A stretch of 64,000 bases of DNA from Pirellulales bacterium (lineage in GTDB: Bacteria; Planctomycetota; Planctomycetia; Pirellulales; Lacipirellulaceae). The DNA is taken from NCBI GenBank assembly GCA_022841705.1, contig JALHQZ010000001.1, positions 1,860,001 through 1,924,000 on the forward strand, written 5' to 3'. The notes under the pieces were generated by a model, which was given only the letters and a program-made list of their open reading frames with translations, was not told the origin of the DNA and searched no databases. Below, in pieces: positions 19,985 to 28,464 of the stretch (position 1 is its first letter; each line of letters begins with the position of its first letter). A program made the translations under genes and the position numbers.

Positions 19985-21835
19985 TTGCTAATCGGCCCGA
20001 TTTTTTCGCGTGAAGCGGCCATCGCCCCGCGGCGGGTGCGGTTCTTTGCTGTGCCGACGGTGATTGTGGCAGGGCTGGCGGCGCTCACGCTCACGCTGTG
20101 GCAACTGCTGGTGGGAACGCAGGATATCCGCACGCCCGGCGATTATGCGCGGTTCGGGGCGGCAGCGTTTGAGCTGCTCGCGCCGCTGCTACTCACCGTG
20201 GCGGTGCTTTTTTCGGCGCTCTTCTCGGCGGCGGCAATCGCGCAGGAGAAGGACAAGAAGACGCTCCTGCTCTTGTTGCTGACCGATTTGTCGAACTCCG
20301 AGCTCGTGCTCGGTCGACTCCTAGCGAGCTTGCTGACCGTGCTGCTGGCGGTAGTGGCCACCACGCCGCTGCTACTGGCGCTCGCGCTCTTCGGCGGCGT
20401 GGCGCCGGGGCAGATTTTTCGCGCGCTGGCGGTGATTCTATTGAGCGCGATCGCGGCGGGAAGTTTGGGGTCCACGCTCGCCCTGTGGCGGGAGAAAAGT
20501 TTCCAGGCGATTGCACTGACGGCGATTGTGCTGCTCTTGTGGTTTGTCGGCTGGGAAGCGGTGGGGCAGGGGGTGCTGGGTTCCAATTTCGCTGGCTATT
20601 CGACCGAGCAACTCGCCACAGCGATGAGCCCGTGGCGGGCGCTCACCGCAGCGATGGCGCCGGAATGGAGTGGGGTGGCGGCGTCGGAACTCGTCAATGC
20701 GTTTGGATCGCACCGCGAACAGGCGGCGCCGCTCGCGCCGTTCGCGTTTGGCTCGGGCGTGCTCATCCTGCTGCTGAACGGCCTCGCGATCGCGCTGGTG
20801 CGGGTGTGGAACCCGTCGCGCGAAGCGCGGCCGCAGGCCAGTCCCGAGGGAGATTTGGAGTCGGCCATCTTCGCCAGCACCGCCGAGGAAGCCCGCTCGC
20901 AGATTGCCCAGCGAGCCCTTGCCCAACGGACCAGCGCCCACGCGGCGCCGGGCGCGCTGCGGCCAGTATGGAGCAACCCGGTCTTGTGGCGCGAGATTCG
21001 CACCTGGGCGTACGGCAAGAAGATTCTGATCGTGAAGTTCGCGTACCTGGCGATCTTCGCGCTGTGCGCGTTCGCGACGCTGAGCGCAGCGCGCAGTGAT
21101 TCGTCGGCGAGTTCGGTAATTCCGCCCGCGGCGGCGCCCCTGGCGCCACTACTGCTCGTGAGCGTGGTGCTCGTTAATGCGCTCGGAGTGACTTCGCTCA
21201 CCACGGAGCGCGATGGCAAGTCGCTCGAACTGCTCTTGGCCACGGACCTGACGCCGCGCGAGTTGATTGTCGGCAAAGTGCTGGGCGCTTTTTACAATGC
21301 GAAGGAGATGATCCTGCTGCCGCTGCTGTTGGGCGTGGCGCTGGCCTGGATGGGAAGTCTCTCGTGGTGGCAGTTTGGGCTCTACGCCGGAGCGATCTTG
21401 GTGCTCGACGCCTTCGCCGCCGTATTGGGCCTGCACGCGGGGATGACATACGTCAGCTCGCGCAGCGCCATCGCAGTGAGTATTGGCACGCTGCTCTTTC
21501 TGTTTTTGGGCGTTTCGATCTGCATGCGGATGATGCTGGCGCTGAGCACGGAGTTCGAGAAGCAGATGATTTCGTTCCTGGTGGTGATTGTGGGCGGCGG
21601 CGTGGGTCTGGCGGCCGTGCTGGGGTGGCGGAAACCGTCGGCGGCGATTACCTCGGCCGCGGTGACGGCGCCCTTCACCATTTTCTACGCGATCACGGCG
21701 TTTCTCACCGCCGAGTACACCTGGGTCTTCTTGGCGACCAGCGTAGCGTTCGGTTTCGCCACGGTGGCGCTGTTGGTCCCGGCCCTTGACGAATTCGACG
21801 TGGTGACTGCCCGCACAAGTGCGCGGGATTTATAG
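19985..21835 (+). CDS. ABC-2 type permease, planctomycete export cluster
   Basis: A 616-residue integral membrane protein with about 12 hydrophobic segments in two halves. Each half contains the ABC-2 permease pattern: EKDKKTLLLLLLTDLSNSEL near residue 90 and ERDGKSLELLLATDLTPREL near residue 410. This internal duplication suggests two fused permease units. The only good start is TTG 19985, giving MLIGPIFSREAAIAPRRVRFF; the GPxFxRE...PRR opening is typical of planctomycete homologues. It completes the ATPase, fusion and DUF4340 cluster. The substrate is unknown. Confidence 0.85.
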   Translation: MLIGPIFSREAAIAPRRVRFFAVPTVIVAGLAALTLTLWQLLVGTQDIRTPGDYARFGAAAFELLAPLLLTVAVLFSALFSAAAIAQEKDKKTLLLLLLTDLSNSELVLGRLLASLLTVLLAVVATTPLLLALALFGGVAPGQIFRALAVILLSAIAAGSLGSTLALWREKSFQAIALTAIVLLLWFVGWEAVGQGVLGSNFAGYSTEQLATAMSPWRALTAAMAPEWSGVAASELVNAFGSHREQAAPLAPFAFGSGVLILLLNGLAIALVRVWNPSREARPQASPEGDLESAIFASTAEEARSQIAQRALAQRTSAHAAPGALRPVWSNPVLWREIRTWAYGKKILIVKFAYLAIFALCAFATLSAARSDSSASSVIPPAAAPLAPLLLVSVVLVNALGVTSLTTERDGKSLELLLATDLTPRELIVGKVLGAFYNAKEMILLPLLLGVALAWMGSLSWWQFGLYAGAILVLDAFAAVLGLHAGMTYVSSRSAIAVSIGTLLFLFLGVSICMRMMLALSTEFEKQMISFLVVIVGGGVGLAAVLGWRKPSAAITSAAVTAPFTIFYAITAFLTAEYTWVFLATSVAFGFATVALLVPALDEFDVVTARTSARDL

Positions 21836-21850
21836 TGGGATTTCCTTGTT

Positions 21851-21906
21851 CCCCTCCCCACACGGGGGAGGGGGTACGAAACTGCCCTCCCCACATGGGG
21901 GAGGGG
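21851..21906. repeat. Two adjacent CCCTCCCC hairpins
   Basis: Two near-identical palindromes, 21851-21874 and 21885-21906, have the form CCCTCCCCACAYGGGGGAGGGG and are separated by about 10 bp. They lie between the second permease stop and the CNNM gene start. Together they resemble a tandem REP-like pair. Confidence 0.7.
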
Positions 21907-21927
21907 AGAAGTGAATTGACCACCCCC

Positions 21928-23208
21928 ATGCTCCTTTCCTACACGCCGCAGATTCTTGCGATGGCTGCGCTGGCCGCGGTGTCGGCGCTGTTTTCGTGCA
22001 GCGAGGCGGCACTGTTTTTTCTCTCGCGCGAGCAGCGGGAGAAGATGGCCAGCGGCGGACCGGGCGAGAAGCTGGCCGTGCGGCTCTTGGATCAGCCGGA
22101 GCAATTGCTCTCCGCGATCTTGCTCTGCAATCTCATCACGAACATTCTCTACTACTCGCTCGCGGCGGGGGTAACGATTGGACTCCAGCAGCAGAAAGCG
22201 GCGACGCTGGCGACCGGGTTCTCCGTCGGAGCGCTGCTCGTGCTGATGATCTTCAGCGAGATGTTGCCGAAGAATCTGGGCGTTACTTGGCCGCGCCAGA
22301 TTGCGGGGCTGGTAAGCGTGCCGATTGCGCTCGCCACGCGCGCGATTGGCCCGCTGATGCCGGCGCTGCGGGGGGCGATGGAAATCACGCGGCGGCTGCT
22401 CTTCCCACGGTTCGAAGCCGAGCCGTATTTGGAACTGGAGGACCTCGACAAAGCGGTGGAGATTAGCTCGGCCGATGAGGAACTTGTCGGTAATGAACGG
22501 CTGGTCTTACAGCAAGTCGTCGCTTTGGCGAGCACCACGGTGGAAGAAGTAATGCGGCCGCGACGGCGGTACTTGGCGTTTCACCCGCCAGTGCGACTTT
22601 CGGATTTGAAGGGCCGGCCCACACCGAGCGGCTACGTGCTAATCACGGAAGCGGATAGCGATGAAATCGCCGCCGCACTACCGCTCGACCAACTTGTGCA
22701 AGCGAGCAGCGGGCGGCTCGATCACTATGCCGAGAAGGTGGAATACGTGCCGTGGTGCGCGTCGGCGGCCGAAGCACTGCACAACTTGCAGCGCACGGGC
22801 CGGCGGGTGGCGGCGGTGCTAAATGAGTTGGGCGAAACGGTGGGCGTGGTCACGATTGAGGATTTGCTCGCCGCCGTGCTGCATCATGCCACGCCGGAGG
22901 AAGCGCAGCGGCGGCCGATCGCGGGTATCCTCTCCGTTGACCAAGGCGTGTGGGAAACGGCCGGCCGCACCCCGCTGCGGCGACTGGCGAAGCAGATTGA
23001 ACGCGAACTCCCCGAAACGCGCGGCGTGACCGTCGCCGGCATGTTGCAGGAGGAATTGCAGCGCGTCCCCGAGCGCGGCGACATGGTGCGCTGGGGCGGG
23101 TTCGATTGGCAAGTCATCGCCGCGACTGAGCAAGGTTCGCTGTTTGTGCGGGTGACGGAATTGAGCGAAGGGACGGATGGGTTGGCAAGCGAAGAGAATG
23201 AACAATGA
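21928..23208 (+). CDS. CNNM/CorC-type membrane protein with CBS domains
   Basis: A 426-residue protein. Residues 1-190 form the CNNM (DUF21) domain with four hydrophobic segments and the conserved CSEAALFFLS. A CBS-pair region lies at about 205-335 (TVEEVMRPRR, GVVTIEDLLAAVL). A CorC_HlyC-type C-terminal domain follows (RGDMVRWGGFDWQVIAA). Homologues are linked to magnesium or cobalt efflux. ATG 21928 or TTG 21916 could be the start; both preserve the first membrane helix. A paralogue follows 57 bp later. Confidence 0.87.
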   Translation: MLLSYTPQILAMAALAAVSALFSCSEAALFFLSREQREKMASGGPGEKLAVRLLDQPEQLLSAILLCNLITNILYYSLAAGVTIGLQQQKAATLATGFSVGALLVLMIFSEMLPKNLGVTWPRQIAGLVSVPIALATRAIGPLMPALRGAMEITRRLLFPRFEAEPYLELEDLDKAVEISSADEELVGNERLVLQQVVALASTTVEEVMRPRRRYLAFHPPVRLSDLKGRPTPSGYVLITEADSDEIAAALPLDQLVQASSGRLDHYAEKVEYVPWCASAAEALHNLQRTGRRVAAVLNELGETVGVVTIEDLLAAVLHHATPEEAQRRPIAGILSVDQGVWETAGRTPLRRLAKQIERELPETRGVTVAGMLQEELQRVPERGDMVRWGGFDWQVIAATEQGSLFVRVTELSEGTDGLASEENEQ

Positions 23209-23226
23209 AGAAGGGTGAGTCGTGTC

Positions 23227-23264
23227 ACTAATCACCACTCACTAATCACCACTCACTAATCACC
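23227..23264. repeat. Tandem 14-bp repeat upstream of a start codon
   Basis: Two full units and one partial unit of ACTAATCACCACTC, the last abutting the ATG at 23265. Related ACCACTGACCAC / CACTAATCACC tracts precede other starts in the window (about 14700-14815, 25730, 32670, 59340). Because it fills the whole spacer, no purine-rich ribosome site lies in front of this gene. Confidence 0.8.
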
Positions 23265-24230
23265 ATGTTCTTCTCCGCCACCATCTTTCTGCTCGCCCTC
23301 GCGCTAACCGCTTTCTTTAGCGGGTCGGAGACGGGGTTCTATCGCGTTGCGCGGGTGCGGTTGGTGATTGATTCGCTCGGCGGCAGTTCGGTGGCGAAGG
23401 GGCTGTTGTGGGCAACGAATCATCCGGTGTGGTTTGTGGCGACCACGCTCATCGGCGTGAATGTGGCGCACGAGCTACTGTCGTACGCGGGGCTGTCGTT
23501 CGTGGAGCAGACGTTTCCGGATTCGGAGTTGGCGGAGTGGTTGTCGCCGCTCATCATCACGCCGATCGCCTTCATCTATGGTGACTTGTTGCCGAAGAGT
23601 TTGTTCCTGCAGGCGCCGTATCGGCTGCTGCGGAAGTGCTGGTATGGGTTATTAGCGGCAGGCATTTTGTTCGCGCCGATCAGCTTACTGCTGTCAGTGG
23701 TGCGATGGGTGATCGACCTCTTCGTGAAGGCGCCGACGGAAGAAGTGCGGATGGCCTTGGCCCGGCGGGAACTCACCGCGATGTTCACCGAAGGGAGCGC
23801 CGTGGGATTACTGTCACCCACGCAGCAGAAGTTAGCGCAGGCGACGCTTGAAAGCGCCGGGCGGGCGATTCGCGAGTTCGCTGTTCCGGTGAGTCGCCAA
23901 GTAACCGTTCCGGCGAGCGCGAAACGGTGGGATGTCGTGCGATTGGCCCGGCAGGCGCGACTCGACGTGCTGCCGGTGGAAGCCACGCCGCGTGGGACGT
24001 ACCTTGGCTGCGTGCGGGCCGCCATTTGTTTGTTGTCGCCGAGCGACGAGCAACTACCGCTCACGCCGCTGGCCGAGTTCCGGGACAGCGAGAGTTTCCT
24101 CAACGTACTGGTGAGGATGCAATCGACGAGCTCGCCGCTGGCGCTGATTCGCAGCGCGAGCGGCGTCGCGATTGGCTTCGTGGCGCTCGCGAACTTGCAG
24201 CGGGCGCTGTTGGCGGACGCAACGAAGTAA
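23265..24230 (+). CDS. CNNM/DUF21 membrane protein, short paralogue
   Basis: A 321-residue protein. The CNNM domain occupies about residues 1-170 with four hydrophobic segments and the conserved FSGSETGFYRVARVRL and YGDLLPKSLF. A degenerate CBS-like region follows (about 200-320). The CorC_HlyC domain of the preceding gene is absent. The pair probably forms a hetero-oligomer, as suggested for other adjacent CNNM genes; this is inference. No Shine-Dalgarno site is visible because the tandem repeat reaches the ATG. Confidence 0.83.
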   Translation: MFFSATIFLLALALTAFFSGSETGFYRVARVRLVIDSLGGSSVAKGLLWATNHPVWFVATTLIGVNVAHELLSYAGLSFVEQTFPDSELAEWLSPLIITPIAFIYGDLLPKSLFLQAPYRLLRKCWYGLLAAGILFAPISLLLSVVRWVIDLFVKAPTEEVRMALARRELTAMFTEGSAVGLLSPTQQKLAQATLESAGRAIREFAVPVSRQVTVPASAKRWDVVRLARQARLDVLPVEATPRGTYLGCVRAAICLLSPSDEQLPLTPLAEFRDSESFLNVLVRMQSTSSPLALIRSASGVAIGFVALANLQRALLADATK

Positions 24231-24232
24231 CT

Positions 24233-24481
24233 CTAGCGCGAGTAGCCCAGCGATTTTACCACGCCGAGCATTTCTTCAAACGTAATGAAGCGGCGGCGGT
24301 GGATGAGTTTGTAGGCGTCGATCGCTTGGGCCAATTCGGCGGCTTCGCTGGACAACTCGTCGTGGCTATTGGCGAACTGGCGGCGTTCGCGCAGCGGGGC
24401 ATCGCTCGCGCTCCGGCGGCGGTCGATGAACACGGGAGCTTCATCCGGAAGCGTGGCGACGGCGGAACCAAACGTGGCCAT
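24233..24481 (-). CDS. Small conserved planctomycete protein
   Basis: An 82-residue protein with a basic middle (RERRQFANSHDELS) and a helical C-terminus (KLIHRRRFITFEEMLGVVKSLGY). I recognise this 'RRRFIT-EEML' ending from small conserved planctomycete proteins of unknown function. ATG 24481 was preferred to the upstream in-frame ATG 24547 because the extra 22 residues look non-coding. It converges on the CNNM paralogue with a 2-bp gap. The charged helical nature could suit nucleic-acid or protein binding. Confidence 0.72.
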   Translation of the reverse strand: MATFGSAVATLPDEAPVFIDRRRSASDAPLRERRQFANSHDELSSEAAELAQAIDAYKLIHRRRFITFEEMLGVVKSLGYSR

Positions 24482-24657
24482 GAGCGGAATCCTTACACGG
24501 GGATTTGGCGAACAATTGCCGCGAGTCCCAATGCTCGCCGGCCGCAAGTTCCGCCACCCAAGGATACACTATGGAATCCGCGCGGCGGGTTCGCAGCGAC
24601 GCGACGGGGTGGGGGTTGTGACGGTTGTGCCGCTCGCTCAGGCGCCAGTGGCGTACC

Positions 24658-24687
24658 CAGCACTCCGCTGGCGCGTCGCGGCTAACG
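24658..24687. repeat. Short palindromic repeat, family B, overlapping a gene end
   Basis: This copy reads ACTCCGCTGGCGCGTCGCGG in its core, then CTAACGGG. It overlaps the 3' end of the minus-strand secreted-protein gene and supplies its TAG stop at 24682-24684. The 200-bp region between that stop and the start of the small gene at 24481 holds no other feature I can support. Confidence 0.7.
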
Positions 24688-25716
24688 GGTTGGAGTGGTG
24701 GTGAGCCAGAGGAACGGAGTCCCTGCTTCGTCAACGCGGAGTTCGGCGCTGCCGCGGGCTTGGGCCATGACGCGGTCGATGGCGCGCTTGTAGTAGGTTT
24801 TTGTACGGGCGATTTTTACCTTCGTCGCTTGCGGGTTTTTACCCTTGGCGTTGAAGGCGGGGGTGTCCCAGACGAAGGGCAGCTTGAGGCGGGGTTCAAG
24901 CGCCGCGAGGACTTGGCCCACGGTATGGTCGGCGATCTCAATGTTGAAGAACTCGAACAGCACGGGGGCCGCTTCGCGGGGGCTGACTTCGGGTTTGTAG
25001 CCGATCGGCCAGTGGTCCTGCTCGCGGTTTGACGCAACCACGCGCAATTGCGGGTCGGCGCCGCGGAGTTTCTCGGGGACGAGTTGGAGATCGGCTTGGT
25101 GAAGGGTAATGACGAGCGCAGCGCCAAGGGTGAGGGTTTTGAGCTCGCTCGCCAAGTCGGGGGTAGCGCTAAGTCGCCGAGCGCTCGCGGCGTCGATCAC
25201 CAGAGGCAGGGGTAAGCGGTCGGCGATGGTGTTAACAATATTATCGCACGATTGGTTTTTGGTTACCACGTCAAGTTTCGGCGACAGAGCGTCGAACGCC
25301 GCGCGGAAGTGCGCCTCGGTCAGACCGAAGCGGCCCGTGGCGGCTTCGATCGACGATTCGCCGTCGGCGGCAAGTCCATCGAGATAATCACGCAGCGCGG
25401 CGGTTTGATTGATGGAAAACTTGCGGCCCGGAAGCAGCAACTCATTGCGAGCCGTGAGGATGCCCACCGCGCGGAGGACCGGCTGGGCTCCGTCACCCTG
25501 GGCTTCATCGCCGATGTTTTCCACCTGAGGCGCGTCACCCGGTTCGGCGGTGCGGATGCGAACCTGTGTGATCTCAGCGGCCGCAAGGCGTTGCAGCCAC
25601 TCCTGGGGCGCGGTAATCTGAAGCCCCGGTTGCGTAGCGATTTCCAGCGTCACCGGCGCGGCAACGACCGTTGTCGCCCCGATCAAAAAACTCATCACTA
25701 ACGCACGCCACCACAT
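24682..25716 (-). CDS. Secreted hypothetical protein
   Basis: A 344-residue product with a signal peptide (MWWRALVMSFLIGATTVVAA). The rest consists of alternating helix and strand segments, including a stretch like secretin or STN-type repeats (FNIEIADHTVGQVLAALEPRLKLPFVWD). I do not recognise a defined family. ATG 25716 was chosen because it places the signal peptide at the N-terminus; an upstream in-frame ATG at 25794 would bury it. It is divergent from the sugar isomerase gene, and the stop codon lies inside a family B repeat. Confidence 0.7.
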   Translation of the reverse strand: MWWRALVMSFLIGATTVVAAPVTLEIATQPGLQITAPQEWLQRLAAAEITQVRIRTAEPGDAPQVENIGDEAQGDGAQPVLRAVGILTARNELLLPGRKFSINQTAALRDYLDGLAADGESSIEAATGRFGLTEAHFRAAFDALSPKLDVVTKNQSCDNIVNTIADRLPLPLVIDAASARRLSATPDLASELKTLTLGAALVITLHQADLQLVPEKLRGADPQLRVVASNREQDHWPIGYKPEVSPREAAPVLFEFFNIEIADHTVGQVLAALEPRLKLPFVWDTPAFNAKGKNPQATKVKIARTKTYYKRAIDRVMAQARGSAELRVDEAGTPFLWLTTTPTR

Positions 25717-25796
25717 CTTTCTTTCCACCCGATCACTGATTACCACCCACCCCTTCATTCTAGCCCACAAAACCTTCACCCCAAGATTCTGCACCT

Positions 25797-26795
25797 ATGG
25801 CTCGACCTGTCACGCTTTTCACCGGCCAGTGGGCCGACTTGCCATTGGAAACGCTGGCCGCCAAGGCGGCCGGGTTTGGCTACAACGGGCTGGAACTCGC
25901 CTGTTGGGGGGACCATTTTGATGTCTCCCAGGCGGTGTCGAACCCCAACTACGTCGGGGAGAAGCGAAGCCTGTTGGATCGGCATGACCTCTCGGTGTTC
26001 GCCATCAGCAACCACTTGGTCGGCCAAGCGGTGTGCGATCGTGTCGATGAGCGCCACAAAGCGATCCTGCCGCCGCACGTGTGGGGCGATGGTCATCCGG
26101 ATGGCGTAAATTTCCGCGCCGCGGAAGAACTGAAGAACACGGCCCGGGCCGCGCAGAAGCTGGGCGTCTCCGTGGTGAACGGCTTCACGGGCTCGGCGAT
26201 CTGGCCGCTGTTGTATTCGTTCCCGCCGGTGCCGGAGTCGATGCTGGAAGCGGGCTTTAAGCAATTCGCTGAGCGCTGGCATCCGATTCTGGATGTCTTC
26301 GCCGAGTGCGGCGTGCGGTTTGCGCTCGAGGTACACCCCACGGAAATCGCCTTCGACATTTACAGTGCGAAGCGCACGCTCGATGCGATTGGGCATCGCG
26401 AAGAATTTGGCTTCAACTTCGATCCGAGTCATCTGTTATGGCAAGGGGTTGATCCGGTTGAGTTCCTGCGCGAGTTTCCGAATCGCATCTATCACGTTCA
26501 CATCAAGGACGCGATTGTCACGCTCAACGGCCGCAGCGGCATTTTGGGCAGCCACGTCAACTTTGGCGATCCGCGCCGCGGGTGGGACTTCCGCTCGCCG
26601 GGCCGGGGTGGGGTGAACTTTGAAGAGATCATCCGGGCGCTCAACCAGCTCAACTACCAAGGGCCGCTGTCGGTCGAGTGGGAAGATTGCGGCATGGAGC
26701 GCGAACATGGCGCCCGCGAGGCGGCCGAATTCGTCAAACGGCTCGACTTCGCCCCCAGCAACGTGGCGTTCGACGCGGCTTTCGACTCGGCCTAG
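25797..26795 (+). CDS. Sugar phosphate isomerase/epimerase family protein
   Basis: A 332-residue TIM-barrel protein of the xylose isomerase-like family. Likely metal and substrate residues appear in order as E in [11 protein letters not shown] and H in [12 protein letters not shown] in YHVHIKDA and E in [11 protein letters not shown]. It begins [34 protein letters not shown], the usual first strand-helix unit. The substrate cannot be told from the sequence; in planctomycetes such genes often sit with sugar oxidoreductases, but none is adjacent here. Confidence 0.88.
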   Translation: MARPVTLFTGQWADLPLETLAAKAAGFGYNGLELACWGDHFDVSQAVSNPNYVGEKRSLLDRHDLSVFAISNHLVGQAVCDRVDERHKAILPPHVWGDGHPDGVNFRAAEELKNTARAAQKLGVSVVNGFTGSAIWPLLYSFPPVPESMLEAGFKQFAERWHPILDVFAECGVRFALEVHPTEIAFDIYSAKRTLDAIGHREEFGFNFDPSHLLWQGVDPVEFLREFPNRIYHVHIKDAIVTLNGRSGILGSHVNFGDPRRGWDFRSPGRGGVNFEEIIRALNQLNYQGPLSVEWEDCGMEREHGAREAAEFVKRLDFAPSNVAFDAAFDSA

Positions 26796-26878
26796 AAATT
26801 GCCAGCTGAACTTGCGACATTATGCGAAAGTAAGGCCAACGCGAATGAAACGAATAGGCGCGAGTAATTGATGGTAGA

Positions 26879-28270
26879 ATGAAGTATCATCGATTCTGTT
26901 TCCTTCTTTCATTCGCGCTGATTCGTGTGATTCGCGTTCGCTTCTCTTCGCCGATCAGAAAACATCTCTGCCGATTGGTGGTTTTCGTCCTCTCGTGGCT
27001 TGGTGGTGTCGCGTCGGCGGAGACGCTGTCGATTGCGCCTGATCTCTACAGTCCGCATTATCCGGCGGTAATGGTGACTGATCCGGCGGAAACTTACTTC
27101 GCGGCGGCGAAGAAGTTTGCGGAGTTGGGGGCGCCGTCGCTGGCCTTTCAGAATGCGTCGCGGGCGGTGGCGACCAACCCGGATCATGCGGAAGCGCGGC
27201 GGGTGTTGGGATATGTGAAAACGGTTGATGGCAAGTGGACCACGCCTTACGCCCTGCGGATGCAGCAGCAGGGGAAGGTGTGGCACGCGAAGTTCGGCTG
27301 GCTCGCAAAGGATGACGTCGGGCGCTACGAAGCAGGGGAGCGGCGGCTTGGCAAACGTTGGATCACCGCGGCGGAAGATGCCGAGCAACACGCGACCATT
27401 GATGACGGCTGGCGGGTGCGGACGGATCACTATTCGGTGGTGACCAATCACAGTCTCGAGGCGGCTGTCGAACTTGCAGTACAGTTGGAAGAGTTCCATC
27501 AGGTGTGGCAGCAACTCTTCGCAGGGTTTTGGCTCGACAAGGCGGAGGTGAAGAAAATCTTCGTCGGTGAGCGCACGCTCCCGCGGCGTAGCGCGTCGTA
27601 TCGGGTGGTGATGCACAAGAATAAGGGCGAGTACGTAGCGGCGCTCGCGCATCGCCAGCCGCGCATTGCTGAAACGCTGGGCATCTATTTCGATACGCTC
27701 CGCGAAGCACACTTCTTCGCTACCGAGGACGAAGCCGAGCGCGAAGCGCAGCGGGCGACGCTCTTTCACGAAGCGGCGCATCAACTGTTTCAAGAGATTC
27801 AGCCAACGGGGCGGAACGTGGGGAAGAACGCGAACTTTTGGGTGGTCGAGGGGGTCGCGTGTTATCTCGAATCGCTGCGGCCGAAACGGGATGAAGTCGG
27901 CGTGATGGAATATGAAGTGGGCGCCGTCGATGCGGGGCGACTACCGGCGGCCATCAAGCGGCGGCTGGTGGATGACTACTACATTCCGGCCGCCGAGCTT
28001 ACCGCCCTCGGCATGAGCGATCTGCAGCGCCGCACCGACCTGGCGCCGCTTTACAGCCAGTCGGCGGGTCTCGCGACGTATTTCATGCACGGTGAGGACA
28101 AAACGCTGCGGGAGCCGTTCGTGGAATACCTCCGCAAGGTCTACGGCGGCCGGCCCGATTCTGGCGAGCTCGCGCGGATTTACCGCACAAAGCCGGGCGA
28201 TTTGGACGCTCGCTATCGTCACTTCCTGCTGAGCTTGTCGCAGGCAGCGGCGGCGAGTAAGGTTGAGTAG
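26879..28270 (+). CDS. Exported HEXXH peptidase-like protein (DUF1570-like)
   Basis: A 463-residue protein. The motif HEAAH (297-301) with E324 in NFWVVEGVACYLES fits a gluzincin-type zinc site, as in DUF1570-like planctomycete proteins. An N-terminal region near 60-110 resembles a TPR unit. The start is uncertain. ATG 26879 gives a 463-residue product, but its first 30 codons (FALIRVIRVRFSS) are read through an ATTCGCG-type intergenic repeat. TTG 26975 or GTG 26978 would begin at the signal peptide VVFVLSWLGGVASA. Secretion is likely in either case. Proteolytic activity is inferred. Confidence 0.78.
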   Translation: MKYHRFCFLLSFALIRVIRVRFSSPIRKHLCRLVVFVLSWLGGVASAETLSIAPDLYSPHYPAVMVTDPAETYFAAAKKFAELGAPSLAFQNASRAVATNPDHAEARRVLGYVKTVDGKWTTPYALRMQQQGKVWHAKFGWLAKDDVGRYEAGERRLGKRWITAAEDAEQHATIDDGWRVRTDHYSVVTNHSLEAAVELAVQLEEFHQVWQQLFAGFWLDKAEVKKIFVGERTLPRRSASYRVVMHKNKGEYVAALAHRQPRIAETLGIYFDTLREAHFFATEDEAEREAQRATLFHEAAHQLFQEIQPTGRNVGKNANFWVVEGVACYLESLRPKRDEVGVMEYEVGAVDAGRLPAAIKRRLVDDYYIPAAELTALGMSDLQRRTDLAPLYSQSAGLATYFMHGEDKTLREPFVEYLRKVYGGRPDSGELARIYRTKPGDLDARYRHFLLSLSQAAAASKVE

Positions 28271-28341
28271 CTCTCGACTCCGCTTCCTAACGGGCGCGGC
28301 TCGAACCAGTCACTTCATCATTCTAACCAGTACACCCACTT

Positions 28342-28458
28342 ATGCTGCTCGCTCACTTAACTTCGTTCGATCTGCCGACGCTGGCCATTACTTTTTGCGC
28401 GGGGCTTGCGAGTGGCGTGTTCGCCACCATTGTTGCGCTGCGCTGGTCGCGGCGGTAA
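28342..28458 (+). CDS. 38-residue single-span membrane miniprotein
   Basis: The frame runs from ATG 28342 to TAA 28458. It begins MLLAHLTSFDLPTLAITF, continues with the hydrophobic CAGLASGVFATIVAL, and ends with the positive tail RWSRR. It stops 6 bp before the GTG of the cobA-hemD fusion, so translation could be coupled. One membrane helix with a cytoplasmic basic end is the natural reading. I cannot assign a function. It is too short for usual gene callers, but the composition is clearly membrane-like. Confidence 0.55.
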   Translation: MLLAHLTSFDLPTLAITFCAGLASGVFATIVALRWSRR

Positions 28459-28464
28459 GCGCGT

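Noticed and set aside
23227..23264. Possible CRISPR-like direct repeats
   Set aside because: The units are 14 bp, head to tail without spacers, and there are only two and a half of them; no cas genes are present.
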